Shown piece by piece: positions 9,481-19,206 of a DNA stretch of 43,670 bases. Numbering within the stretch: position 1 is the first letter of the stretch; every line of letters begins with the position of its first letter. A program made the position numbers and the translations under genes. The notes under the pieces were generated by a model that did not search any database, had not been told where the DNA came from, and saw only the letters and a list, made by a program, of their open reading frames with translations. The stretch lies in the NCBI GenBank assembly GCA_013288215.1, contig JABDCI010000001.1, positions 45,473 through 89,142 on the forward strand, read 5' to 3'. The stretch is from Verrucomicrobiota bacterium. GTDB lineage: Bacteria; Verrucomicrobiota; Verrucomicrobiia; JABWAM01.

Positions 9481-12400
9481 ATGAAAACATACTTGAACCG
9501 ACAACTTTTCACCCTCATTTCATTGTGGCTAATTACATGGAGCGCCGCATTTGCGCAGTCCACGATCACAGCTTCGTCGACCAGTGGTGGTTCGATTTCT
9601 CCTTCGGGCGACGTGCCTGTCGTGATGGGTGCAAATCAGTCGTTTTCATTGACCGCCGCTCCCGGGTACGACATCGGAAGCGTCACCACGAATGGAGTCC
9701 CCCTTGGTCCGCTGACAAGTTTTACGTTTCCGAATGTCACAGCGTCTCAAGCCATTCAAGCAAGCTTTGCCCATCGCGATCTGAGCGATAATTTCTCAGG
9801 AAGCTACACCGTCCAATGGGTGGACGTTTCGCTGAACTCCGGCTTCGGCACATGGGCTTCCGGTGCGCCGAATAATGTCCTCACTAACTCTGCCGGCATT
9901 TACGGAATCGACACAAAAATCCAGACGCAAAATTCATTTGGTGCCGATCGTGTGGTGAGCATGAAAGTCCAGACCATCCAAGACGGCGGGGATTATAACG
10001 TCGCCTATATCTACCCCAAAGGCAGCGGAGGTATTTATTTCCTCCTCCACACCAGTGGCTATCTCGAAGTCGATATCAATGGGTATCGTTATTCTCCTGA
10101 TATCAACACCGGCCTGGATCCGCATCTTTGGCACACGTTCCAGACGGTCTGCAACGGCTCGAATATCAAAATCTACATCGATGGAACCCTTTATTTCGAT
10201 AAAACCGACAGCAATACAGCCCAGGTTGCGTCGAACACGGGTCCTGTCCTGATCGAGGCCACCCACAGCCTCATCCAGGTCACGAACGTCGCAATCAGTT
10301 CGTTCCAGCACGATTCGGTCTATACCGCGGGTGAGTTCGTTTGGGTCGATGACATCCTTCCACAAGGGGCGACACCAGCCTCGACGGGTGGAGATGCGTG
10401 GACATGGATATCCGCAAGCCCTGCCCCCTATGTCGGTGCATTTGCTCATCAATCGAATCTTGCTGCAGGACAGCATGATCACTCGTTTACGTCCGCCACA
10501 CAGCATATGCCCATCAACATCGGCGATACGCTCTTTGCGTACGTGTACATGGATCCCGCGAACCCTCCTTCCGAGTTGATGCTGCAATGGTGGGATGGCC
10601 AGTCCGCCGACTGGTCGCGCGCTTATTGGGGTGCCAACAATATCAATCTCGGTGTCGACGGCTCGACCAGTCGCAAGTACGTCGGTCCTTTACCTCTTGC
10701 TGGTCAATGGGTGGTCCTTGCCGTTCCGGCAAGTCAGCTCGGTCTCGAAGGCTCCAGCGTGAATGCCATGGCATTCACCCTCTATGGCGGACGCGCCACA
10801 TGGGACAAAGCAGGCAAAACGCGCAACGCTCTTCGAAACCCGATCATTACCGTCACAGCGGGTTCAAATGGCAGCATCTCGCCCGGCAGTCTGACGCTGA
10901 ATCCTGGCGCAACCCAGACCTTCTCGATCACGCCCACAAGCGGGTATGACATCGCCAGCGTGACGACCAATGGCGTGTCCATCACACCTGTTCCGAACAG
11001 TGTCACTTTCTCCAACGTCAATAACAACCAAACGCTTGCAGCGACGTTCGGCAAGCGTCCGATCATCACTATTTCGACGGATGGAAACGGCTATGTCAGC
11101 GTGAATGGAACCATCGTCACCGGTAGTACCACGATCGCATATGGCTCAAACCTGACGCTCGGGATCATCCCGAACTCGGGCTATAACGTGCGCAACGTCG
11201 TCGTGAACGGCACTTCCTACGGATCGCAGACGACGCTCACGACTTCGAATGTGACATCGGACTTGACCGTAAGCGCCACGTTCTATCCGAACCAGTTCAC
11301 ATGGAGTTCCGTAGGGATTCCCGCGGGTTCGATGCAGGTCACCCAGTGGGGGGTGAACAACTTGCTGACGAGCAACTCCGGATCCGACGAGAGCTTGAAT
11401 GTGCTCTGGGGTCCTGGAGCAGGCATCGCGGACTCCGCCAATTACAACCAGCCCGCCGCCACTGCGCCTTATCTGAAATTTAAAGTGGATGCCATACAGC
11501 CGGGAACCAGTTATAGCGTGGCACTCCATGGGGATGACGGTTACTACTATCCCGCCGTTGTGAACTCGACAAGCACCGGCACGTTTACGTTCGACATTCG
11601 TGAATTACCGAATGCGGACCAAAACCTGAATCTTATCTCGGGAGCGAACGCGCACGTCTATGCATCCAACGCAAGCGCCACGTTCAACCCGCGCAATTTC
11701 ACACTCGAGGTGCGAGTCACGGGTGGATCTGTCAACCTTCAATATATCGCACTGGAAACAGGTTTCGACGTTGAGGAATGGGCCTATCGATACGGCGGCA
11801 TGGGATCTTCGGATTTTTGGCTGCGAGGCGATTTCAATGGTGATGGCCTATGCGACATCATGCGCGTCTTCGATGGAGCCATTGTTGGCCAAAACGGCAT
11901 GGCCGGTTTTGACGGCTATATCACTCAACCCGGAGGCTTTACCCAACCCAGCGGCTACACAAAAGATCAGATGATCAGTATCAATCGATGGGGCTCAAAC
12001 CAAGGGTTTGGAGGGGCTCAGGTCTTTCTCGCGGGCGACTTTGATGGAGATGGGAAATGCGATGTCGTACGCGTTTTCGATTGGAATGGAAGTGAAGCCG
12101 GAATGGACGTCAGCCTTTCTCAAGGAAGCTATTTTGCGAACGCTAATCGATGGGCTGGAGGTCCTCCTTACTATAATCCTTCCTTTCAATTAACCGGATC
12201 ACAAACCTTTCAATTTACCGGACCGCAATATTTTGTGGTGGGTGATTTCAACAACGATGGAAAAGATGACATTGCGCGTATCTATGGCGACGCTAATGGA
12301 ATTGCCCATGTGCAGGTGATGCTCTCCGGCAAGAACCCAGATGGTTCAGGACGATTCAATCCTCCAATCAACTGGGACATAGGTACAGGAGAGCCGTTTA

Positions 12401-12909
12401 CTGCTGCACAAATCTGGATCGCAGCAGACATCAACGGGGATGGGTGTTGCGATATTGCGCGTGTTTTCCAAGATGCCAACAACACGGCCAGCATCGATGT
12501 TTCTCTCTCTAATAGGAACCAATCATCTTTGGCTGGATTAGGATTTAAATCATGGTCATTCCGAACCACGAACTGGAATCCTGCAGATGCGTGGGTCGCA
12601 AGGGATTTCAACGGACAACTGAATCAAACCTCCGATGGAAAGTATCATAAAGTCATGCATTTGATGCATTTCTTTGGATCTTCTGCGGATTTTTACAGAT
12701 CCGTGCCCCAATCAAACACGTTTGTCATCGAACGCTGGATCAATAACTTCTTTTCCTATGCACCAGGATCACTTTGGTTGGGAGGTGATTTTACAGGTGA
12801 TGGCTCCGATGATGCGGCTAACATTCAAAATGTGGGTAATGGACCTGTGATCAACATTCTAAGAAGCAACTACAACAACCCTCTCCCAGGAGCTCCAACA
12901 AATCCATAG
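9481..12909 (+). CDS. Secreted repeat protein with divergent InlB B-like repeats and FG-GAP/VCBS-like repeats
   Basis: Signal peptide MKTYLNRQLFTLISLWLITWSAAFAQS; three repeats ending in QAIQASFA / QTLAATFG / DLTVSATFY; repeated GDFNGDGLCDIMRVF, GDFDGDGKCDVVRVF, GDFNNDGKDDIARIY, ADINGDGCCDIARVF. Confidence 0.88.
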   Translation: MKTYLNRQLFTLISLWLITWSAAFAQSTITASSTSGGSISPSGDVPVVMGANQSFSLTAAPGYDIGSVTTNGVPLGPLTSFTFPNVTASQAIQASFAHRDLSDNFSGSYTVQWVDVSLNSGFGTWASGAPNNVLTNSAGIYGIDTKIQTQNSFGADRVVSMKVQTIQDGGDYNVAYIYPKGSGGIYFLLHTSGYLEVDINGYRYSPDINTGLDPHLWHTFQTVCNGSNIKIYIDGTLYFDKTDSNTAQVASNTGPVLIEATHSLIQVTNVAISSFQHDSVYTAGEFVWVDDILPQGATPASTGGDAWTWISASPAPYVGAFAHQSNLAAGQHDHSFTSATQHMPINIGDTLFAYVYMDPANPPSELMLQWWDGQSADWSRAYWGANNINLGVDGSTSRKYVGPLPLAGQWVVLAVPASQLGLEGSSVNAMAFTLYGGRATWDKAGKTRNALRNPIITVTAGSNGSISPGSLTLNPGATQTFSITPTSGYDIASVTTNGVSITPVPNSVTFSNVNNNQTLAATFGKRPIITISTDGNGYVSVNGTIVTGSTTIAYGSNLTLGIIPNSGYNVRNVVVNGTSYGSQTTLTTSNVTSDLTVSATFYPNQFTWSSVGIPAGSMQVTQWGVNNLLTSNSGSDESLNVLWGPGAGIADSANYNQPAATAPYLKFKVDAIQPGTSYSVALHGDDGYYYPAVVNSTSTGTFTFDIRELPNADQNLNLISGANAHVYASNASATFNPRNFTLEVRVTGGSVNLQYIALETGFDVEEWAYRYGGMGSSDFWLRGDFNGDGLCDIMRVFDGAIVGQNGMAGFDGYITQPGGFTQPSGYTKDQMISINRWGSNQGFGGAQVFLAGDFDGDGKCDVVRVFDWNGSEAGMDVSLSQGSYFANANRWAGGPPYYNPSFQLTGSQTFQFTGPQYFVVGDFNNDGKDDIARIYGDANGIAHVQVMLSGKNPDGSGRFNPPINWDIGTGEPFTAAQIWIAADINGDGCCDIARVFQDANNTASIDVSLSNRNQSSLAGLGFKSWSFRTTNWNPADAWVARDFNGQLNQTSDGKYHKVMHLMHFFGSSADFYRSVPQSNTFVIERWINNFFSYAPGSLWLGGDFTGDGSDDAANIQNVGNGPVINILRSNYNNPLPGAPTNP

Positions 12910-12930
12910 TTTTGGTACAGCGATGAATTG

Positions 12931-12983
12931 CCACGGTGACGTCCTCCCATAAAACTGGACGATTTCAGGGGGGACGTCAGTGG
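12931..12983. repeat. Long inverted repeat directly after the secreted-protein stop codon
   Basis: CCAC(GG)TGACGTCCTCCC ... GGGGGGACGTCAGTGG, one T/G position, 19-nt loop. Confidence 0.7.
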
Positions 12984-13440
12984 CCAAGATGAAACGTGAT
13001 CAGCGCCACTTTCTCGGGTCAGCGTGTGAAGCAGGATACGGTGACCGTTAAACTCTCTTCGTCCTGCCAACGACATCTACCTGTAGGTGTGAATAGCGAG
13101 TAGAGTGTGAGGATGGAAAACAAGGACACGAAAGTGGATCGATTAGAACGGACGCAGCGCAGCGCGGAGGAGCGGGAGGTTTGATGGAGGAAATAAACGA
13201 CACCCACCATCAAAAGGAATTCAAGGATGGAAGAAGACCTGCCTACGCCCTGCGCACCAGCAAGAACGAGAACCGTCCGGCGGCCAACCGCGCGTGAGAA
13301 GCATCCGGTTCTATGCGCTGATTAAAGACTCGCACCATCTGGACTCCTACCGAATCTAGACTAGGCGGTCGATGCGCTTGCAGAGGACATGACCATAAGC
13401 GCCATTTACCCCTCACAAACCTGTCCCGGCCAGACGGACA
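12938..13440 (+). mobile_element. Possible decayed IS3-like element remnant
   Basis: TGACGTCCTCCCATAAAACTGGAC end-like sequence, GTGGCCAAGATGAAACG OrfA-like start, then broken coiled-coil-like frames (ENKDTKVDRLERTQRSAEERE; VLMEEINDTHHQKEFKDG). Confidence 0.3.
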
Positions 13441-13529
13441 GTTTCCTTTATTCAGGATACCCCTTCGTCGCCGTTGATTAGGTTCAAGAGTGATTGATGA
13501 GATGGAGTCGTGGGCAATAACAAGAACTC

Positions 13530-13574
13530 AAAGCCGTGGGGCTTTCACCAATGGAAATCCCAGTGGCTTTTTTT
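13530..13574 (+). terminator. Terminator-like hairpin with T-tract
   Basis: AAAGCCGTGGGGCTTTC...GAAATCCCAGTGGCTTTTTTT imperfect stem followed by T7. Confidence 0.45.
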
Positions 13575-13626
13575 ATCAGGAATAAACAATGGATCTCGTA
13601 AGGATCATCTTCTTCTTCCGCGATGA

Positions 13627-14427
13627 TTAAGGCTGGTCGACCCGTCTGCCCCAGTAAGCCTCGGAAAACCAGTTCGCGATGGGGAGTGTGTTTTGTCCAT
13701 TATTCCAATTCACCCAAGCAACATGCCCGTCATTGTACAATTCATTGAGACCAGCGGGTTTGTACCTGCCAGAACCATAAAATGCTTCAGGATGCGCAGG
13801 ATCATATTGACCGGCATTACCCCAAATCTGGTCCACCATGACCGCCCAATCCGGAGGATCATCCGGGCTGCGAGGAGAATAGGTGGGCGGGCCGCGGTTG
13901 GCTGATGTCCCATACCCCTGATCGGCACCCCACCAGTTCGTTACCGTGCCCGCTACATAAAAATAACTCATGACGAACACAAATCCACTCCCATCATTGG
14001 GACTGCTAAAATCTTGTACCGGAAGGGGTCGGTCGGGACATTCGAAAATTTTCAGTTTGCCTGTAGGGTCCGATCCCGTCGCATCCGTGAACGTGAACGG
14101 GGAACCGACGGCATATTCGACGACCGCCCCCCACTCGCCCGCAAGTTGAGCCTGTGGAGGCGCGTGGACGGTTTGGGTGTCGTCATAATAAAAGCCCGAA
14201 GTAGGATTGCGCTGATGCGGATATCGTCCGTATTCATTCGCATACATGGTGAGCGCAAGTCCACATTGCTTCAGATTGCTCATGCACAAAGTTCGCCGTC
14301 CGATTTCTTTGGCCCGGCCCAGTGCGGGAAGCAAGAGCGCCATTAAAAGAGAAATGACCGCCAGAACGACGAGAAGCTCAATTAACGTAAAGGACCGTTT
14401 TTTTAGGCCCATCATAGACGAACTCAT
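13627..14427 (-). CDS. Prepilin-type N-terminal methylation domain protein (H-X9-DG/DUF1559-like)
   Basis: [66 protein letters not shown]-terminal [13 protein letters not shown]. Confidence 0.85.
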   Translation of the reverse strand: MSSSMMGLKKRSFTLIELLVVLAVISLLMALLLPALGRAKEIGRRTLCMSNLKQCGLALTMYANEYGRYPHQRNPTSGFYYDDTQTVHAPPQAQLAGEWGAVVEYAVGSPFTFTDATGSDPTGKLKIFECPDRPLPVQDFSSPNDGSGFVFVMSYFYVAGTVTNWWGADQGYGTSANRGPPTYSPRSPDDPPDWAVMVDQIWGNAGQYDPAHPEAFYGSGRYKPAGLNELYNDGHVAWVNWNNGQNTLPIANWFSEAYWGRRVDQP

Positions 14428-14456
14428 TTCGGTAAAGACATTCTATCTAAAAATAT

Positions 14457-14474
14457 TTATATTTACAAATATAA
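14457..14474. promoter_or_regulatory. Perfect AT-rich palindrome upstream of the prepilin-like gene
   Basis: TTATATTT-AC-AAATATAA, 30 bp upstream of the start at 14427. Confidence 0.45.
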
Positions 14475-14703
14475 TTTACAAAAATCGATTACATTTTTTA
14501 CATAAGCGGGCTTCGAAAAAAAGAACTAAACGCTTCCCGAGAGACCTCTCGATTCAACCATCGTCGGACCGAAGACCATGCACTGTTGCGAAAATTGAAT
14601 TTCAAAATGGCGGAATGATAAGCTCGCAATCGTTTGAAGAGCGAAGAAGCGAGCCCATTCCTTCTCGACAATCCCGAAATTCATTGTAGGGTGAAGTATC
14701 TCT

Positions 14704-15033
14704 ATGAGATTTTGGTTTACGCTTGGTTTCGGGTTGATCTTAGGAACCGTATTTGGATTTTTTCTGGCCTCGTTTTTGCTTTTTGATGATGTGCAGGATC
14801 GCCCCCGACAAGCCTCCAACCAGATCAAAACGACCGACATGGTCGCCCATGCCGCAACCAAGATTAGGGAAGAGCCTCCGCCCAAAGCCGCGCCCGTGGT
14901 GGTGGATTCCAAACCCGCGGCTGTTGCAGCTGAAGCCGTTGACTTGAATGCCATTACGGTGGACGAATCGAACGCCATTTCCACGGCCAAACGCGAATCC
15001 AACCAGACGCAGGAAATCCAGCCTCCGCGCTGA
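14704..15033 (+). CDS. Small single-pass membrane protein, unknown function
   Basis: 109 aa; hydrophobic N-terminus MRFWFTLGFGLILGTVFGFFLASFLLF; 30 nt upstream of the acyltransferase gene. Confidence 0.5.
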   Translation: MRFWFTLGFGLILGTVFGFFLASFLLFDDVQDRPRQASNQIKTTDMVAHAATKIREEPPPKAAPVVVDSKPAAVAAEAVDLNAITVDESNAISTAKRESNQTQEIQPPR

Positions 15034-15062
15034 CCATTCCGTCCAAGGCGCAGACTGGCATC

Positions 15063-16064
15063 GTGAAAGTCTCCCTCTGGAAACGTGTGCGACAGTTGAT
15101 TGAAACCGTTCTTTGCCGCATCGGGTTCGTTCTTTTTCCAAGGATTCCCTATCGTGTTCTTCTCATGCTCGCACGTGGCGCTGGCGCCCTCGCTTTTTGC
15201 CTCGCTCGCCGGGAGCGTCACGTGGCTCTTGCCAATTTGAAGCTCGTTCTCGGAAAAAAATATTCCGAACGGGTACGCACACGAATAGCCCGGGCCTCCT
15301 TTCAATCGTTCGCGCGCACAGCACTGGAATCGCTTGCCAGCCGCCGTCTCGTGAAAGACGGAGTCGACCGCCACTTTGAATTTAGTCCCGGCTCGCTGGA
15401 ACGGCTCTCCAATCTCATGGCGCGCAACAAAGGCCTCATCGCGCTCACGTTCCACTACGGAAATTGGGAGTGGCTCAGCCTGGCGTGGGGGATGGCAGGC
15501 TACCCGGTTACGGCGGTGGCACAACCCATTAAAAATCCCCAGGTCGAAGCCCTTTTTCGCCAAACAAGGGAACAAGCGGGTCACAGGCTGATCCATCGCA
15601 AACATGCCGCACGCCAGCTCTATAAAATCCTGAAACGCAACGAAATCATCGGCCTCCTTGTGGATCTGAACTCATCCGTCGATGAGGGAGGCGCTTTTTA
15701 TTCCTTCTTCGGACTGCCCGTCCTGACGACACGGGCTGTGGGTCTCCTGGCGCTTCGCACGGGAGCATCCATCGTATGCTCAGTCGCTTGGCCTCAACCG
15801 GACGGTAGATACCGGATCGAAATCGGTCCGGAAATTTCCTATCATCTTCAAAACGACTCCGAACAAGAAGTAGATGCGATCACCTGCCAATGGCTGGCTC
15901 ACTGCGAATCGCTGATTCTTCGCCGTCCGGAATTTTGGATGTGGATGTACAAACGATGGAAGGTTCGTCCTAGTCCGGAACAAGGAGCTTATCCCTTTTA
16001 TTCTTTTTACGATCCAAACATGGAACGAGGGAGAAAATTAAATATTCGCAGTGTAACACATTGA
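15063..16064 (+). CDS. LpxL/HtrB-family lysophospholipid (lipid A) acyltransferase
   Basis: LIALTFHYGNWEWLSLAW HX4(D/E) motif, GLLVDLNSSVDEGGAFYSFFGLPVLTTRAVGLLALRTGASIV. Confidence 0.88.
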   Translation: MKVSLWKRVRQLIETVLCRIGFVLFPRIPYRVLLMLARGAGALAFCLARRERHVALANLKLVLGKKYSERVRTRIARASFQSFARTALESLASRRLVKDGVDRHFEFSPGSLERLSNLMARNKGLIALTFHYGNWEWLSLAWGMAGYPVTAVAQPIKNPQVEALFRQTREQAGHRLIHRKHAARQLYKILKRNEIIGLLVDLNSSVDEGGAFYSFFGLPVLTTRAVGLLALRTGASIVCSVAWPQPDGRYRIEIGPEISYHLQNDSEQEVDAITCQWLAHCESLILRRPEFWMWMYKRWKVRPSPEQGAYPFYSFYDPNMERGRKLNIRSVTH

Positions 16065-16112
16065 TTTCCTGATGCTTGCGTCATTTTCACCTTTTTGGTA
16101 GCAAGGAGCGAG

Positions 16113-19100
16113 ATGCGTCGGTTTATCCAGTCGTGCTGTCTCTCGGCGTTCCTGATGTTGTGCCTCGCGACCGCACATGCCCAATCCTTTGCCCAAAATC
16201 TCTTTACGTCCGCCGAGGAGCGGCTGCAGGCCGGCGACGCGAAGGGTGCAGCGGAGCTTTACCAGCAAATTATTTCTCAATATCCCACGTTTGAAGCTCT
16301 GGGTGCGGTGAAATACAACCTCGCACTGGCCTATCTTTACTCCGGCAATTCCGAAAAGGCGGTGGCCCAGTTTAAAGAGTTGGCCGCTGACTCCAATAAG
16401 GACGCCTCCCTTCGGGAACAGGCCGCGCTCGGCCTCGGAACAGCTGAGATGAATCTCGCACGCTCGCAAACAGAGCTGCAGGGACAATCAAAGACGCTCG
16501 AGCAAAGCATCCAAGACTATGAGATCTTCCTAAAAAAATATCCCCAAAGCTCTGCACGCGGCGAAGCGTTTTTCGGCAAGGCCTGCTCCGAATTCTATGA
16601 CGAGAAATACGCGGATGCGGAAAAGACCCTCACCGCTTTTTTTTCCATTTCTGCTTCGGCTTCGCTCCGCAATGACGCGACCTATCTTCAAGCCCGGGCA
16701 CTGAGCGCTGAGGCAGTCCAGTTGAAGGACCAAAAGCGCGATCACGACGCCCAACTCAAGGTTGAGGAAGCGATGAAGCTCCTCGACCAGGTCGCCAACA
16801 ATCCTCAAAACGTGGTGGCCGGCAACGATGCACTCTTCACCGCTGGCGAAACTCTCTTCAACATCGGCCGTTATTCGGAAGCCATCGAGTTCCTGCGCCG
16901 CATCAAGTCCAAGAAATATCTGGAGGACGAACAATCCAAGATTGTGGATATGCTTCGCAAGGAACGGGCGCAGGCCATGATAGGCGCCAATGGCGATCTC
17001 CAGGCCGACGTGAACCGGCAATATGTCCGTGCCGCCACCCGCCTCCAGGAAATCCAGACCAAATCCTCTCTTTACATCAACGCTCAGCTTGTCATCGCAC
17101 AATGTCTTTACGAACAGAAGAAATATGACGAAGTCGTGATCCTTGCCCGCCACTACATGCCATTTTGTGACACAGAGCAAAAAAAACGCGTTGTTTATTT
17201 CCTCATCAAAGCGCTTCTGCAGGACGAGCAGCAGAACCGCGCGATCCAGGCTTACCAGGAATACAAGAACCAGAATCCCGACGAGAAGCTGGGCGAGGAC
17301 GCCCTTCTTTCTTTTGCAGACTATTTCTACCGAAAAAAACGTTACTCCGAATGCCTCGAGTGGCTGCAGGAATATCAAACGGTTTTCCCACACGGAAAAT
17401 TAGCCGATAATGCAGCGCTTTTAGAGATCAACATCTATACGAGCAATGGAGAGTTCGACAAGGCCCTGAAAGCCAATGCGGCATTCCGCGAAAGATTCGC
17501 GGGCAGCCCTTTGGAGGCAACCGTTCTTTACAATCACGGATATCTCAACTTCATGAAAAAAGATTTTGATTCCGCCTTGATCGATTTGAACCAGGTTGTC
17601 ACTCATTTTGCGGCCTCCGACAATGTGGAAAATGCCCGGTTTTTCATCGGGATCTGCCTCTATGAACTCAAACGTTACGATGAGGCGATCCAGACGCTGC
17701 AATCTTTCGAAAAGGAGTTTCCAAAGAGCAAGCTCATCCCAGACTCCATCTTTCACCGCGCGAAGGCATGTGAAGATAAAAAGGACCATCGAGGCGCGAA
17801 CGAACTCTATGGCCAGATTTTGAAAAATTACCCAAAGGATGAACTCGCGCCATTCTCGCTCTTCGCCATGGCGCGCGACGAGGCTTCCCAGGGGATTCCA
17901 CACTCGGAAGACGCGCTCAAGCTCTTTGACCAGTTTCTCGCGCAGTTTCCCACACACTCTCTGGCGCCCAGCGCCTTCCTTTTCAAGGGCGCCATCCTTC
18001 GCAATACGAAGCGGCTCGATGAAGCTCTGGCAATTTACCAGGCCCTGGCGGAAAAATTTCCAGACAACCCTACCGCGGCGGAAGCCTTGGTCCTCACTGC
18101 CGAACTGAACTTCCAGAGCGCCGAGCGCATGGCAGCTCGTCCGGAACGCCTGCCGCCGGAACGCATGGAGGAATGGAAAAAGACGATCCAGTCCGCACAA
18201 ACCTCCTGTGAAAAGGTCATTCGTCAATTCGCGAAGGCCCCGAGCGTCGACAAAGCGCTCTCCCTGCTCGTGCAGCTCTGGCAGAAGCGGATAGAGGCAG
18301 CGTTCGCCACCAAAGATGAAGCCAAGGCCTATTTCGATCAACTCGCTTCTTCGGGCGATGCCTCCCTCCGGGTCAAAGTTGCTTTCGCCTTCGGGAGCAT
18401 GTTGGAGAAGCTCAATGAAAAACAAGCTGCCCTCCAGGTTCTTTCCGACGCATACGATCACGCTAGCACTGCCTCCCTGCCCAACGAGGGCTATAACCAA
18501 TACCGCCGGGCTCTTATCGAAGCGCAGCAGCTGGATCGAGCCATTGCTGTCTCGGAACGACAGCGCGTCGAGAAACAGGAGGCACAGGACCCATCCGGAG
18601 TCGCTGAAGCCATTCTTGGTCTGGGCCAGGTTTATCTCGAGAAAGGCGATTTTCCGAAAGCAACCGCCTCCTTCAAGGAGGTGATATCGAACTTTCCATG
18701 GCACGAAACCGCCGCGCCGCAGGCTGAGTTCTATCTTGCCTTGAGCCAGGAACGGCAGAAGGACTTCCAGGAGGCCATCAAGCTCTACAACGTGCTCCTG
18801 TCCAAGATCCAGGATCCTGAAATGCGTGTGCAGGTCTTTTTCCGTCTCGGCTATTGTTGGTACGGCCAGTTTGAAAAGTCACCCGAACAGAAATTTGAAA
18901 ACTTGAAGCAGGCGCTCGCCTATTTTCTAAAAATAGGGACCGCCTTTACCTCATTTCCGACCTACGCCTCCGAATCGCTCTACATGGCCGCCTCGCTCTA
19001 CGAAAAAATGGCGCTCTTGAGTCCGGACGCGAAAGTGAAACAAGAATGCCGCCAGAATTCCCTGAAGTTTTACAAACGCTGCCTGGAGGAGTTTCCCTCC

Positions 19101-19151
19101 ACGACATGGGGAGAAAAGTCCAAGGAAAAGCTCGCTCCCCTCCTGAAGTAG
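16113..19151 (+). CDS. Large TPR-repeat periplasmic/outer-membrane protein
   Basis: AAGGAGCGAG RBS before ATG 16113; signal peptide MRRFIQSCCLSAFLMLCLATAHAQS; many TPRs (e.g. RFFIGICLYELKRYDEAIQTLQSFEKEFPKSKLIPDSIFHRAKACEDKKDHRGANELYGQILKNYPKD). Confidence 0.88.
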   Translation: MRRFIQSCCLSAFLMLCLATAHAQSFAQNLFTSAEERLQAGDAKGAAELYQQIISQYPTFEALGAVKYNLALAYLYSGNSEKAVAQFKELAADSNKDASLREQAALGLGTAEMNLARSQTELQGQSKTLEQSIQDYEIFLKKYPQSSARGEAFFGKACSEFYDEKYADAEKTLTAFFSISASASLRNDATYLQARALSAEAVQLKDQKRDHDAQLKVEEAMKLLDQVANNPQNVVAGNDALFTAGETLFNIGRYSEAIEFLRRIKSKKYLEDEQSKIVDMLRKERAQAMIGANGDLQADVNRQYVRAATRLQEIQTKSSLYINAQLVIAQCLYEQKKYDEVVILARHYMPFCDTEQKKRVVYFLIKALLQDEQQNRAIQAYQEYKNQNPDEKLGEDALLSFADYFYRKKRYSECLEWLQEYQTVFPHGKLADNAALLEINIYTSNGEFDKALKANAAFRERFAGSPLEATVLYNHGYLNFMKKDFDSALIDLNQVVTHFAASDNVENARFFIGICLYELKRYDEAIQTLQSFEKEFPKSKLIPDSIFHRAKACEDKKDHRGANELYGQILKNYPKDELAPFSLFAMARDEASQGIPHSEDALKLFDQFLAQFPTHSLAPSAFLFKGAILRNTKRLDEALAIYQALAEKFPDNPTAAEALVLTAELNFQSAERMAARPERLPPERMEEWKKTIQSAQTSCEKVIRQFAKAPSVDKALSLLVQLWQKRIEAAFATKDEAKAYFDQLASSGDASLRVKVAFAFGSMLEKLNEKQAALQVLSDAYDHASTASLPNEGYNQYRRALIEAQQLDRAIAVSERQRVEKQEAQDPSGVAEAILGLGQVYLEKGDFPKATASFKEVISNFPWHETAAPQAEFYLALSQERQKDFQEAIKLYNVLLSKIQDPEMRVQVFFRLGYCWYGQFEKSPEQKFENLKQALAYFLKIGTAFTSFPTYASESLYMAASLYEKMALLSPDAKVKQECRQNSLKFYKRCLEEFPSTTWGEKSKEKLAPLLK

Positions 19152-19206
19152 AGCCCTCTCGGGAGGAGACCTTGCAACCTTTCGGTAGGCACGATAAAAT
19201 GGCCGG

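Noticed and set aside
9934-10587. 217-aa minus-strand ORF
   Set aside because: Antisense inside the secreted repeat protein; Asp/Arg/Ile-rich artefact of the repeat composition
14526-15605. 359-aa minus-strand ORF
   Set aside because: Antisense to the acyltransferase and upstream small gene; low-complexity translation with no recognisable domain
16530-17393. 287-aa minus-strand ORF
   Set aside because: Mirror ORF antisense to the TPR gene
17421-18704. 427-aa minus-strand ORF
   Set aside because: Mirror ORF of the clearly coding TPR gene; no domain or start signal
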